DNA of 64,000 nucleotides. Source: an uncultured Candidatus Melainabacteria bacterium. Its GTDB lineage: Bacteria > Cyanobacteriota > Vampirovibrionia > Gastranaerophilales > Gastranaerophilaceae. Below the pieces are notes generated by a model. It saw only the letters and a program-made list of their open reading frames with translations, was not told the origin of the DNA and did no database searches. The DNA is taken from NCBI GenBank assembly GCA_949902595.1, contig CATLDC010000001.1, positions 1-64,000 of the forward strand, read 5' to 3'. Both the position numbers and the translations under genes were made by a program. Positions 8,472 to 18,930 of this stretch are shown here, one piece after another. Each line of letters opens with the position of its first letter. Within the stretch, counting starts at the first letter, position 1.

Positions 8472-10244
8472 CTATGCTCTGTCTTTGATTTCTTTTTCTA
8501 TATTAGAAATAAACTCATCCACAGCCACAGTACCGACCTGACCAACGCCGCGTTTTCTTACAGCAACAGCGTTTGCCTCGATTTCCTTATCGCCGATTAC
8601 GCAGACATACGGAATCTTTTTGTCCTGCAAGGATTCTCTTATCTTGTAGTTCATTGATTCGGAGCGGTCATCAAGTTTTACTCTTATACCGGCGTCACGC
8701 ATTTTCTTATAGACTTGTTCCGCAAAATCAATATGTTTTTCATTAGAAATCGGAACAATCGCAACCTGTGTCGGAGCAAGCCATGTAGGGAATGCGCCGG
8801 CATAGTGTTCGATAAGGATTCCGTGGAATCTTTCCATTGAGCCGAAGATTACGCGGTGAAGCATAATCGGGGTCTTCATGCTGCCGTCTTTGTCCTGGTA
8901 TTTGATATCGAATCTAGCCGGGAGGTTGAAGTCGAGCTGGATTGTTGCGCACTGCCATGTTCTTCCGAGCGCGTCTTTTACCTTGAAGTCGATTTTCGGG
9001 CCGTAGAATGCGCCGTCGCCTTCGTTGATATCGTATTTCATGCCGCGTCTGTCCATTGCTTCTTTCAGGCCGGCTTCTGCTCTGTTCCAGTTTTCAATCT
9101 CGCCCACGTAGCTTTCAGGTCTGGTAGAGAGCTCCACCTCAAAATCCATCTTGAAGATTGCCATTGTATCAGCAACAAAGTCAATAATTTCGTTGATTTC
9201 ATCAACCAGTTGTTCCGGTGTACAGAAGATGTGCGCATCGTCCTGTGTAAACCCTTGAACACGGGTTAGACCAGCAAGAGCGCCTGATTTTTCTTTTCTG
9301 TAAACAGTACCGAGTTCTGCCATTCTCAAAGGCAATGAGCGGTAGGAGTATCTGTTTGCCTGATAAATCAGGATATGGAACGGGCAGTTCATTGGTTTTA
9401 CAACAAACTGTTCATCTGAATCTTCGTCTTTTTGGACAAAGAACATGTTTTCCTTGTAGTGGTCCATGTGGCCTGATATTTCCCAGAGTTTAGATTTAGC
9501 GATTTGAGGTGTATTTACAATCACGTACCCGCGTTTTCTGTGTTCAGATCTCCAGTAGTTTTCGATCTCTTCCCTTACGATTGCAAGGTTAGGGTGCCAC
9601 AGTACAAGTCCGCCGCCGAGTTCTTCTCTTGTTGAGAACAAATCAAGCTGGGTGCCGAGTTTTCTGTGGTCGCGTTTTTCTGCTTCTTCAATGAATGTCA
9701 AATACGCCTGCAAGTCTTCTTTGTTCCAGTATGCAGTCGCGTAGATTCTCTGGAGCATTTTGTTCTTTTCGTTACCGCGCCAGTAAGCACCTGCAACCTT
9801 CAGGAGCTTAATTGCGTTTCCTTTTATATAAGACGTGTTAGGGATGTGAGGCCCTGCGCACAGGTCGTTGAACAAAACATTTCCGTCTTTGTCTTTAGTT
9901 AAGTACAAAGTCGGGTTGTCGTTTCTGTGTTCTTCAAGTAGTTCTGCTTTGTAAATCTCGCCTTGTGATTTAAATTCAGCGATTTTAGCGTCCACATCCT
10001 GCACTTCGTATTTTTCGAAAGTAAGATTTTGTTTGATAATGTTTTTCATCTCTTCTTCGATTTTAGCCAAGTCTTCCTGAGTGAAGGCATAGCCGTCAGT
10101 CAAATCAAAATCGTAGTAGAATCCTGCGTCCGTAGCCGGTCCGATAGCCAACTTTGCCTGCGGAAACAGCTTCTGAACAGCCTGTGCCATGATGTGTGAG
10201 CATGAGTGCCTTAGCACGCTCAAAGTTTCGTTGTTTTTTTCCAT
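8472..10244 (-). CDS. thrS: Threonyl-tRNA synthetase
   Basis: LRHSCSHIMAQAVQKLFP, MNCPFHILIY, LTRVQGFTQDDAHIFC, LHRVIFGSMERF. Confidence 0.97.
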   Translation of the reverse strand: MEKNNETLSVLRHSCSHIMAQAVQKLFPQAKLAIGPATDAGFYYDFDLTDGYAFTQEDLAKIEEEMKNIIKQNLTFEKYEVQDVDAKIAEFKSQGEIYKAELLEEHRNDNPTLYLTKDKDGNVLFNDLCAGPHIPNTSYIKGNAIKLLKVAGAYWRGNEKNKMLQRIYATAYWNKEDLQAYLTFIEEAEKRDHRKLGTQLDLFSTREELGGGLVLWHPNLAIVREEIENYWRSEHRKRGYVIVNTPQIAKSKLWEISGHMDHYKENMFFVQKDEDSDEQFVVKPMNCPFHILIYQANRYSYRSLPLRMAELGTVYRKEKSGALAGLTRVQGFTQDDAHIFCTPEQLVDEINEIIDFVADTMAIFKMDFEVELSTRPESYVGEIENWNRAEAGLKEAMDRRGMKYDINEGDGAFYGPKIDFKVKDALGRTWQCATIQLDFNLPARFDIKYQDKDGSMKTPIMLHRVIFGSMERFHGILIEHYAGAFPTWLAPTQVAIVPISNEKHIDFAEQVYKKMRDAGIRVKLDDRSESMNYKIRESLQDKKIPYVCVIGDKEIEANAVAVRKRGVGQVGTVAVDEFISNIEKEIKDRA

Positions 10245-10353
10245 TTTCTATCCTTTCCCAGAGCAAACATTTTGGCACACAGTAACATCCGTTAGCCTGT
10301 TTAGCTCTGCATGAGGTGGATCCCTCAAAACTGTACAGACAATATTTTAACAC

Positions 10354-10381
10354 AAAAAACTCTCCTAAAAGGAGAGTTTTT
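10354..10381 (-). terminator. Intrinsic terminator downstream of tRNA-Leu
   Basis: AAAAACTCTCC-TAAA-AGGAGAGTTTTT. Confidence 0.75.
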
Positions 10382-10386
10382 AAAAA

Positions 10387-10471
10387 ATGCCGATGGCCGG
10401 GGTCGAACCGGCACGTAGTTGCCTACACCAGATTTTGAGTCTGGCACGTCTACCAATTCCATCACATCGGC
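10387..10471 (-). tRNA. tRNA-Leu(CAA)
   Basis: GCCGATGTGATGGAATTGGTAGACGTGCCAGACTCAAAATCTGGTGTAGGCAACTACGTGCCGGTTCGACCCCGGCCATCGGCA; class II variable arm, anticodon loop CTCAAAA. Confidence 0.93.
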
Positions 10472-10487
10472 ATATTTAATTGTCAAT
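10459..10487. repeat. Direct repeat overlapping the tRNA-Leu 5' end (partner at 10624-10652)
   Basis: CCATCACATCGGCATATTTAATTGTCAAT vs CCATCACATCGGCATATTCAATTGTCAAT, 28/29 identical. Confidence 0.85.
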
Positions 10488-10623
10488 TTTCTAAATCTTT
10501 GTTTATGTGATGGAATTGGTCCATATCTTTATTACGCTGGATTTATTACCAATTGCCCCACATATTTTTGCCCTGCCTGTCTGGTACTTATTGCGCAGAT
10601 TGTTTTCTGCACTCCCGCTCCAG

Positions 10624-10652
10624 CCATCACATCGGCATATTCAATTGTCAAT
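10624..10652. repeat. Second copy of the tRNA-Leu 5' end direct repeat
   Basis: 28/29 identical to 10459-10487, 165 bp apart. Confidence 0.85.
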
Positions 10653-10698
10653 ACAAACATTAAAACAAAAAAACATTTAAATATCAAGCAGCCCCAAG

Positions 10699-11037
10699 CT
10701 ACTTTTCCCAGAAAGGTTTGAAATTCTTTACATCGTTTAGTGTTTTTTCAAAATCGCCTTCAAATCTTATCGCCCTATCATCAACAATCAAGCTTGCAAA
10801 TGCATTCTTAACGCGTGTTATATCGGAAACAAATATTGAAAGTCCGTTCTCTTCAAGCCAGCTGCGGGTTAGTTCTTTATCTCTTACTGTAAAAATCTCT
10901 ATAACATAATCTTCGGAAACTTTTTCCAAAAATTCCTTCGCACCCTTGCGTATAGCAGGGATTTTGTTTTTATTATAATCGCCCCGGTAGTTATTCAATA
11001 CACCATCCAGGTCGATTAAAGCAATCCTTTTAGGCAT
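10699..11037 (-). CDS. Small HAD-superfamily hydrolase
   Basis: ALIDLDGVLNNYRGD (DxDG motif), IEIFTVRD, LIVDDRAIRFEGDF. Confidence 0.7.
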   Translation of the reverse strand: MPKRIALIDLDGVLNNYRGDYNKNKIPAIRKGAKEFLEKVSEDYVIEIFTVRDKELTRSWLEENGLSIFVSDITRVKNAFASLIVDDRAIRFEGDFEKTLNDVKNFKPFWEK

Positions 11038-11094
11038 GATAGGGTACTCCTGAATGTTTCAGACTTCCGAAACATTTTTCTAAATAATAGCACT

Positions 11095-11373
11095 ATGATT
11101 AGACTTATGCAAGAATCTTACGAAGAAACGATGCAAAAAGCTATTGGCAGAGTGATTAAAAAAGAGAGGAAGCGCAGAAATCTAAAGTTCACCATTTTCT
11201 GCTACGAAAACGATATTTCAAAAACAACTCTCTACATGATTGAGCGGGGAAAGATTAAAGCATACATAACAACGGTGTTCAAAATCGTTTTTGCTCTGGG
11301 GCTAACCCTTAGCGAATTTTCCGCTCTGGTAGAAAAAGAACTGCCAGAAGGGTTTCAAAAACCTGAAATTTAG
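11095..11373 (+). CDS. XRE-type HTH DNA-binding protein
   Basis: IGRVIKKERKRRNLKFTIFCYENDISKTTLYMIERGKIKAYITTVFKIVFALGLTLSEF. Confidence 0.75.
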   Translation: MIRLMQESYEETMQKAIGRVIKKERKRRNLKFTIFCYENDISKTTLYMIERGKIKAYITTVFKIVFALGLTLSEFSALVEKELPEGFQKPEI

Positions 11374-11432
11374 CTGAATGCTAAATAAAGAATAAAAGGG
11401 TTGGCAAGCGCGCCAATCCGTTTAAGGCTGCA

Positions 11433-11483
11433 AGTAATCGCATCTTACGTTCCCTCCCTAAATGGGGAGGGCTAGGGTGGGGT
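11433..11483 (+). repeat. Left 51-bp inverted repeat of DUF559 unit (copy B)
   Basis: AGTAATCGCATCTTACGTTCCCTCCCTAAATGGGGAGGGCTAGGGTGGGGT. Confidence 0.9.
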
Positions 11484-11508
11484 ACAACAATCGTGTTATA
11501 ATCAAATA

Positions 11509-11859
11509 ATGAATACACAACAACTAAAAGCTCGTGAACTACGTAATAACATGACCAAACAAGAGAAAAAGATTTGGACAATATTAAAAAACAGAAGTTT
11601 TTACGGATTCAGATTTCAACGCCAATACTCAATTGGTTATTATATAGTTGATTTTATCTGCCGGTCAGAAAAAATAATCATTGAGATAGACGGCGGACAG
11701 CATAATCAGCCAGAAGATATCGAATATGATAAAAACAGAACAGCATATCTAGAATCAAAAGGATATAGGGTCTTAAGATTTTGGAATAACGAAGTTGATA
11801 ATAATATATCTGGTGTTTACAGAGTTTTACAAAAAGAGTTTAGAGTTTTGGCTGAATGA
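11509..11859 (+). CDS. DUF559 domain protein (very-short-patch-repair-like endonuclease fold)
   Basis: ARELRNNMTKQEKKIWTILKNRSFYGFRFQRQYSIGYYIVDFICRSEKIIIEIDGGQHNQPEDIEYDKNRTAYLESKGYRVLRFWNNEV. Confidence 0.92.
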   Translation: MNTQQLKARELRNNMTKQEKKIWTILKNRSFYGFRFQRQYSIGYYIVDFICRSEKIIIEIDGGQHNQPEDIEYDKNRTAYLESKGYRVLRFWNNEVDNNISGVYRVLQKEFRVLAE

Positions 11860-11871
11860 ATGCGAAACTGC

Positions 11872-11922
11872 ACCCCACCCTAGCCCTCCCCATTTAGGGA
11901 GGGAACGTGAGACGCGATTACT
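11872..11922 (-). repeat. Right 51-bp inverted repeat of DUF559 unit (copy C)
   Basis: Reverse complement AGTAATCGCGTCTCACGTTCCCTCCCTAAATGGGGAGGGCTAGGGTGGGGT. Confidence 0.9.
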
Positions 11923-11923
11923 C

Positions 11924-11966
11924 AAAAACCAAACAGCAGCGGCTGCGCCGCTGCTGTTTGGTTTTT
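11924..11966. terminator. Long bidirectional terminator downstream of dnaK
   Basis: AAAAACCAAACAGCAGCGGC-TGC-GCCGCTGCTGTTTGGTTTTT, 20-bp perfect stem. Confidence 0.9.
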
Positions 11967-11982
11967 CTCTGTGCATTTTGCA

Positions 11983-13839
<1,857 letters not shown>

Positions 13840-14038
13840 TTATTTGTGGTTTATATTCTCCTGTATTTTTATTAAAACACTGTTTTCAAGAAAACCTTAA
13901 AAAATAAACAAAAAATTAATTATTCAATTTTTCACATAAAAATAGACTTTCTGCCTAAACAGAAAGTCGCTTTTTAACCCAATAATCTCCTACCCCAAAA
14001 TTACTTGTTCTCATATTCTATTCAAATATGATTTGTGA

Positions 14039-14290
14039 TTAATTAAAAAATTTGTTTTCAGGTAAATGTTTCTCCTCTTTTTCATATTGATTTGTTTTTA
14101 AAAAATTTTTCCAAAAGTTTTCTATTTCTCTTCCGTCCCAAGTCTTGTAGCCATCACTCCTTTCAGGTATGTGTATATAGTATAATTTTCCTATCTTTTT
14201 ATCAAGTAAAGAATTTCGTAAAAATTTTTACAATAGACCATGCTCCCCATGACTAATGGGAAAAATATGAATTTACAAAAGTTAACCTTT
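14039..14290 (-). pseudogene. Frameshifted ORF remnant
   Basis: Minus strand reads MVYCKNFYEILYLIKR*; after a -1 shift it continues IGKLYYIHIPERSDGYKTWDGREIENFWKNFLKTNQYEKEEKHLPENKFFN* with no start codon of its own; end coordinate approximate. Confidence 0.35.
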
Positions 14291-14339
14291 TTTTATCCAC
14301 AAAATGTATTGACAAACCAGAGCTGTTGTAATTTTTCCT

Positions 14340-15635
14340 CTAAACCAGCAATTCTATTAAGCACTCAAATTTCATGCTGCGCGAAGCTTTCAGAAAAATC
14401 TTTGTTTTGTGCTCAATATTTTTCTTTATAAACCCGGAAGCTTCTTCAAGATTTGAAAAATGATGAGACCTGCAATTCTTAATCCCATCTGTAATATGTT
14501 TAGAAAGCTCACCCACAGAGAGAATAAGCGCACCAGACTTAAGATTCCTGTGCGAATTAATGTAATCTCCTAACTCCCTGTGATACTTAACCTCGTTTTC
14601 TCCAAGCTCGCCCATGTCACCAAGAACGATTACGTAATCATCATAAAGCTCAAAAATCGTGTCAACAAACGCACGCATGGATTCGGGATTTGCATTGTAA
14701 CTGTCGTTTATAACCTCAAAACCGCCAGCTTTAACAGACTCCCAACGCTTTTCTATGGGCGCGTAATTCTTTAAACCGAGAGAGATTTCATTTACCCCCA
14801 TGCCGAGATTTAATCCGGTGTTAATCGCAGAAAGCGCGTTTTCTATGTTGTAATCCCCGCCAACATTCAGCTCGTAAACATTTCCTCTGTATTCAAATTT
14901 TGAATAGTGCGCTGATTTTTCCAGAATCTCCACATCTTTTAGTGAATAGAAAATCTTTTCTCCGCCAAATTCAACCGTGCTCCTGATTAATTGGTCGTCA
15001 TGAGCAATAAAAACATTCCCGCGCTGGTGCTTAACAATCTCGCACTTTGCTTTTGCAATGTTTTCGCGCGAACCCAAACGCCCGATGTGCGCGGTTCCTA
15101 CGTTTGATATTATTGTAATATCAGGCTCCGAGTATTTTGAAAGAAGCTCAATCTCGCCCAGACCGCGCATGCCCATCTCAAGCACAAGAACTTCTGTGTC
15201 ATCAGGCGCCTCAAAAATTGTCTGGCAGAACCCGATTTCGTTGTTGTGATTCAGAGGGGTCTTGAATGTCTTGAACTTTTCAGAAAGAGTGGAGGCAACA
15301 AGCTCCTTGGAGGTTGTCTTTCCTGAACTTCCGGTTATTGCAACAACTGTAAAATTAAGTTTGTTCCGTCTGAGATTTGCAAGCTCGAGATAGGCTTTTA
15401 AAGCATCTTCGACCTGCAAAGTTCCGTCTTCTCCGGTGCAGAAAGCTCCGACTGCTCCTTTTTCAAGTGCCTGATTGATAAACTTTTCGCCGTCAAAAGA
15501 GGCACCCTTTAGAGGCAGGTAAAAATCACCCGGCTCAATTGTGCGCGTGTCTGTTGAAATCCGCACATCCAACTCTTCGTCAACTTCTTTTAATACTTTT
15601 GCGCCCGTTGCACATATCAAATCTCTAATCTTCAT
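14340..15635 (-). CDS. murF: UDP-MurNAc-tripeptide--D-Ala-D-Ala ligase
   Basis: VVAITGSSGKTTSKELVASTLS, NHNNEIGFCQTI, INDSYNANPESMRAF; ATG at 15635 preferred over the listed 15749. Confidence 0.93.
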   Translation of the reverse strand: MKIRDLICATGAKVLKEVDEELDVRISTDTRTIEPGDFYLPLKGASFDGEKFINQALEKGAVGAFCTGEDGTLQVEDALKAYLELANLRRNKLNFTVVAITGSSGKTTSKELVASTLSEKFKTFKTPLNHNNEIGFCQTIFEAPDDTEVLVLEMGMRGLGEIELLSKYSEPDITIISNVGTAHIGRLGSRENIAKAKCEIVKHQRGNVFIAHDDQLIRSTVEFGGEKIFYSLKDVEILEKSAHYSKFEYRGNVYELNVGGDYNIENALSAINTGLNLGMGVNEISLGLKNYAPIEKRWESVKAGGFEVINDSYNANPESMRAFVDTIFELYDDYVIVLGDMGELGENEVKYHRELGDYINSHRNLKSGALILSVGELSKHITDGIKNCRSHHFSNLEEASGFIKKNIEHKTKIFLKASRSMKFECLIELLV

Positions 15636-15678
15636 ACTCTTAGTATAACTCCAAAAAATTTTATGATAAATTGGAATT

Positions 15679-16194
15679 ATGGCAGACAAGATAATAATTT
15701 TTTCCGGAAAACAATACTCAGGCAAAGACACAGCTGCAAAAATCCTCATGCAGGAGATGCCGGATTATAAGCGCTGCGCAATGGGCGACATAATAAAGCT
15801 TGAATACGGCAGGCAGAACAACCTGACTTACGAACAAATCGAGGCGAACAAAAACGAGCACCGCGAGGGTTTAATCCGGCTCGGGAATTGGGGTCGTGCG
15901 CAGAGTCAGGATTACTGGCTTGAAAAGATTATCGCGCTTGAGGGGAATCTTGTTGTAACAGATGTCAGAATGAAGCACGAGTACGAGGTTTTCAAGCAGG
16001 CGGGCGCAATCTCAATAAGGGTTGAGGCTTCGCGCGAAGTGAGAGAAGCCCGCGGAGGGAAGCTCATGTGCGAAAACGACGTTACTGAAGTTGATTTGGA
16101 TAATATTCAGGATTGGGATTTTCTAATCGACAATAACAAGGATTACGAAACATTGAGAACAAGAGTTCTTGAAATTGTTGAAAAATTACGTTAA
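15679..16194 (+). CDS. P-loop kinase resembling animal-type phosphomevalonate kinase / dNMP kinase
   Basis: IIIFSGKQYSGKDTAAKIL Walker A, VVTDVRMKHEYEVFKQAGAISIRVEAS, DLDNIQDWDFLIDNN. Confidence 0.6.
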   Translation: MADKIIIFSGKQYSGKDTAAKILMQEMPDYKRCAMGDIIKLEYGRQNNLTYEQIEANKNEHREGLIRLGNWGRAQSQDYWLEKIIALEGNLVVTDVRMKHEYEVFKQAGAISIRVEASREVREARGGKLMCENDVTEVDLDNIQDWDFLIDNNKDYETLRTRVLEIVEKLR

Positions 16195-17591
16195 GCATTC
16201 ACTGCCTCCTTTTTTGCTGCCTCTGATTGAGCAAGAAGTTGCTCGCTAGCTGGTTTTGGGTTAAATATTTTATCTGTTTTGCTTCCAAGTAAACTGAATC
16301 CTACGCCTGCAAGAGAGCCATAGACCATACCCTTCACACCGGAGAAAAGCATAGCGGTTAGTGCCATGGAGGTTCCGATACCTGCAACAGCAGGCATTCC
16401 GACAGTAAGGAGTCTTGATACGCGCTCGTCTTTTGAGTTGGCCGTTCCGACAGCAACCCCGCCCAGAATTATTCCGGCTGCTGCTGTAACAATATCAGTC
16501 GGTGCGCTTCCAAGAATCAGGTCGCGTTTTTTGTCAAAGTACTCGACGCATTCACTGAAATTAGCCTTCTTAAGTTTTTTACCGGCCTGTTTAATACTGC
16601 TTTCGAGCACTGTTTTTTCTTCTTTGTCAAGGTAAGGAAGCAGCGTGTCATAAATCTCGTTGTACTTGCCACGCATTGTTTTCCCGTCGCCCATGAGCGA
16701 TTCCACGACCTTTTGTCCGTCTGATTGGAGTCTGTTTCTTTCAGGCATCATGATATCTTCTGCCCAGAAAGACATGTTGTTTTTGAAATGTTCTGTGGTT
16801 TTGGTGCTCTTGTCTCTGTAGCCTTTGACGTAAGCTTTCCATTTTTTCACAAACGAATCTTCAAGGTTCGCCATGACTTCTTCCTGGGTCTTGAGTCGTT
16901 CGTTTATTTTAGGGGATGAGAAGTATTCTCTTGTCTTCTTTATCTCACCGAGTTGGAGTTCAAGCTCGCGTGCCTTGCCTTCCGGAAGTTTGGATTTGTA
17001 CTGTCTGATAAGGTTTTCAAGATTGTTCATGTTTGAAGACACGCGTTTGTACTTCAAATGAACAGTGTGTTTGCTTATTGAGTCAAACCAGTTTGTGATT
17101 GCCTCATGCGGTTTTTTCATGACTTTGCGGAATACGCTATCTGTGCAAAGCCACTTAAACCCTTCGTCTTTTGCAGAGTTGAGGTTGTTTGTAAATTCCA
17201 GAAACTTGACGCTCTTGTTCAAGACTTTTTGCCCTGCCTGATAGAGCTTACTCTTTGCAGAATTATTCGTTTTCGCTTTTGTTTCAGCCTTGTGTGACAT
17301 TGCCTTCAACTTATCCAGAAGTTTTCCGGAGAATTTCGGGTTAAATATTGCAACAAGAGCAGAGAGAACAAGTACGCTGCTTCCTACTGTAATCGCTGTT
17401 TTGTGGGTTTTCTTTTTCTCGTCTTTTTCCGTGTCTTTTTTCACAAAGGTGTCAACAGTATTATTGATGACGCTTTCTACCTTCTCAATCGTTTTTTTGA
17501 TAATATTTGAAGCAGAGGAAGAGTTCCTGAAATAGACATTATTTCGAGAACAGAAAGGATTATTCGTGCTGTAATCATAACCTATTGACAC
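16191..17591 (-). CDS. Uncharacterised membrane-associated protein
   Basis: 466-aa ORF with internal and C-terminal hydrophobic helices; GTG start. Confidence 0.6.
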   Translation of the reverse strand: MSIGYDYSTNNPFCSRNNVYFRNSSSASNIIKKTIEKVESVINNTVDTFVKKDTEKDEKKKTHKTAITVGSSVLVLSALVAIFNPKFSGKLLDKLKAMSHKAETKAKTNNSAKSKLYQAGQKVLNKSVKFLEFTNNLNSAKDEGFKWLCTDSVFRKVMKKPHEAITNWFDSISKHTVHLKYKRVSSNMNNLENLIRQYKSKLPEGKARELELQLGEIKKTREYFSSPKINERLKTQEEVMANLEDSFVKKWKAYVKGYRDKSTKTTEHFKNNMSFWAEDIMMPERNRLQSDGQKVVESLMGDGKTMRGKYNEIYDTLLPYLDKEEKTVLESSIKQAGKKLKKANFSECVEYFDKKRDLILGSAPTDIVTAAAGIILGGVAVGTANSKDERVSRLLTVGMPAVAGIGTSMALTAMLFSGVKGMVYGSLAGVGFSLLGSKTDKIFNPKPASEQLLAQSEAAKKEAVNA

Positions 17592-17668
17592 AATTTGCCC
17601 TTTATAAAACCTGCTACATGAATATAAAGTATATTTTATCCAAAAAATTGCGCAAAAAAGGGCATTTA

Positions 17669-17833
17669 TTAAGACATGTTACGATAAGAATCTTCGATTT
17701 TCGATTTAATTATTTTCATTTCTTCACGCGTGAGATAGGACGAGAATCTCATAAACTCGTACATTGCATCTTCATAAGAATACTGCCTGCGTTCGACTTT
17801 TTGCAGCCACTCTCTAACTTCTCTTGTCATCAT
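17669..17833 (-). CDS. Small hypothetical protein, translationally coupled to the DUF1653 gene
   Basis: MMTREVREWLQKVERRQYSYEDAMYEFMRFSS; ATG overlaps the upstream TGA. Confidence 0.5.
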   Translation of the reverse strand: MMTREVREWLQKVERRQYSYEDAMYEFMRFSSYLTREEMKIIKSKIEDSYRNMS

Positions 17834-18027
17834 ATAAGTGTAAACCTCAAAACCCCGTCGACTTCTTCGTTCCACATGGAAACCGGGCGCGCCCAGATAT
17901 CGCCTTTTTCAATGTTTTGGTAGACAACAAGTTCTTCTTCTGTTTCAGAATGTTTGGCGATTGCGATAATTTTGTAGATGTTGCCTTTGTAGTGTTTATA
18001 GGTTTTTCCAACAGTTATTTCTTGCAT
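17830..18027 (-). CDS. DUF1653 family protein
   Basis: GKTYKHYKGNIYKIIAIAKHSETEEELVVYQNIEKGDIWARPVSMW. Confidence 0.85.
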   Translation of the reverse strand: MQEITVGKTYKHYKGNIYKIIAIAKHSETEEELVVYQNIEKGDIWARPVSMWNEEVDGVLRFTLI

Positions 18028-18045
18028 AAAAATTATAACTCCGCT

Positions 18046-18774
18046 TTATGAATTAATTTTGTTTTTTGCCACTCTTTTTAGTTCATATAATTTACGAACT
18101 ATTGTCCAATATTGAGGTAAATTTCTAATATCACGCCCGTTAACCAGTGCTGTATCATCGAACATATCACAGACCAGTCTATCGCTTAAAAAATACAAAT
18201 CAGGATATCTTAATGATAAAGATTTCAATATCTTAGCTACGTTCAAATCTTTAACCGGAGAAATATCATGAATAGGGTGCATATTAGGACTTTCTAGTAA
18301 TTTTTCCCAAAAAGACAATGCCTCAAGCCATATTTTTTTATTCTCATTATATGTACCTATATCAAAATGCATAATAGTATTACGCAAAGAATTTAAAGCT
18401 GCCGAATGTTGTTTAATAGTGTTTAAATCAACTGAATGTTTATAAAAATTAGCCCTAAATCTCTTATCTTTCCGGATTTTGCTATATTCGGTTAAGATAT
18501 TTAAAACATCTATCAGGTATGCAATATTCAAAAAATTAGCTAATTTTTCGCTCTGTAGCTTATTCGACAAAATAATATCTTTGATTCTATTTCTACCTTT
18601 ATGCAAATATTTTTTATATGGAATCTGATTTTCAAGATATGGAATTAAACGCGCAAAAGCATTGTTAGGATATGTTTGTATTAATGAAAATAGCAATCTT
18701 TGTTTTAATGTTATTTCAACATCCATAACTCTCTTATATACTTTGCTAAATTCTAAAATGCTATATCTGTCCAT
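18046..18774 (-). CDS. HEPN/Abi-like protein, candidate RNase toxin
   Basis: Helical 242-aa protein with central SLRNTIMHFDIG (R-N-X3-H, HEPN-type RX4-6H motif); AT-rich; SD GAGG. Confidence 0.6.
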   Translation of the reverse strand: MDRYSILEFSKVYKRVMDVEITLKQRLLFSLIQTYPNNAFARLIPYLENQIPYKKYLHKGRNRIKDIILSNKLQSEKLANFLNIAYLIDVLNILTEYSKIRKDKRFRANFYKHSVDLNTIKQHSAALNSLRNTIMHFDIGTYNENKKIWLEALSFWEKLLESPNMHPIHDISPVKDLNVAKILKSLSLRYPDLYFLSDRLVCDMFDDTALVNGRDIRNLPQYWTIVRKLYELKRVAKNKINS

Positions 18775-18810
18775 AGCCTCATGCTATCACGGATTGAATA
18801 ATTTGCAATT

Positions 18811-18925
18811 AAAAAAGCGGTTAACACTTTACGGACATACATCCAGTCTTAACCGCCAATTGTAGGTAACAGATAACTTTACGGACATACATCCAGTTAT
18901 CGTGCAGTCGAACTGCTTAGTTACA
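18811..18925 (-). ncRNA. Candidate ~115-nt tandem-hairpin RNA upstream of the HEPN gene (putative RNA antitoxin)
   Basis: Two stem-loops with identical 22-nt core ACTGGATGTATGTCCGTAAAGT (18876-18897, 18826-18847); second stem GCGGTTAA/TTAACCGC followed by T6 (18811-18816). Confidence 0.7.
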
Positions 18926-18930
18926 CTTAT

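Larger units (their letters stand above)
11433..11922 (+). mobile_element. Putative 490-bp mobile unit: DUF559 gene bounded by 51-bp inverted repeats
   Basis: 11433-11483 and the reverse complement of 11872-11922 match at 49/51 positions; a single ORF lies between them. Confidence 0.65.

Noticed and set aside
10245-10353. T-box or operator leader upstream of thrS
   Set aside because: No recognisable T-box consensus or convincing anticodon-mimic hairpin in the ~110-nt region.
10699-11373. HAD hydrolase next to XRE regulator as a toxin-antitoxin pair
   Set aside because: Divergent orientation, no toxin fold, and the HAD motif looks enzymatic; nothing supports coupling.
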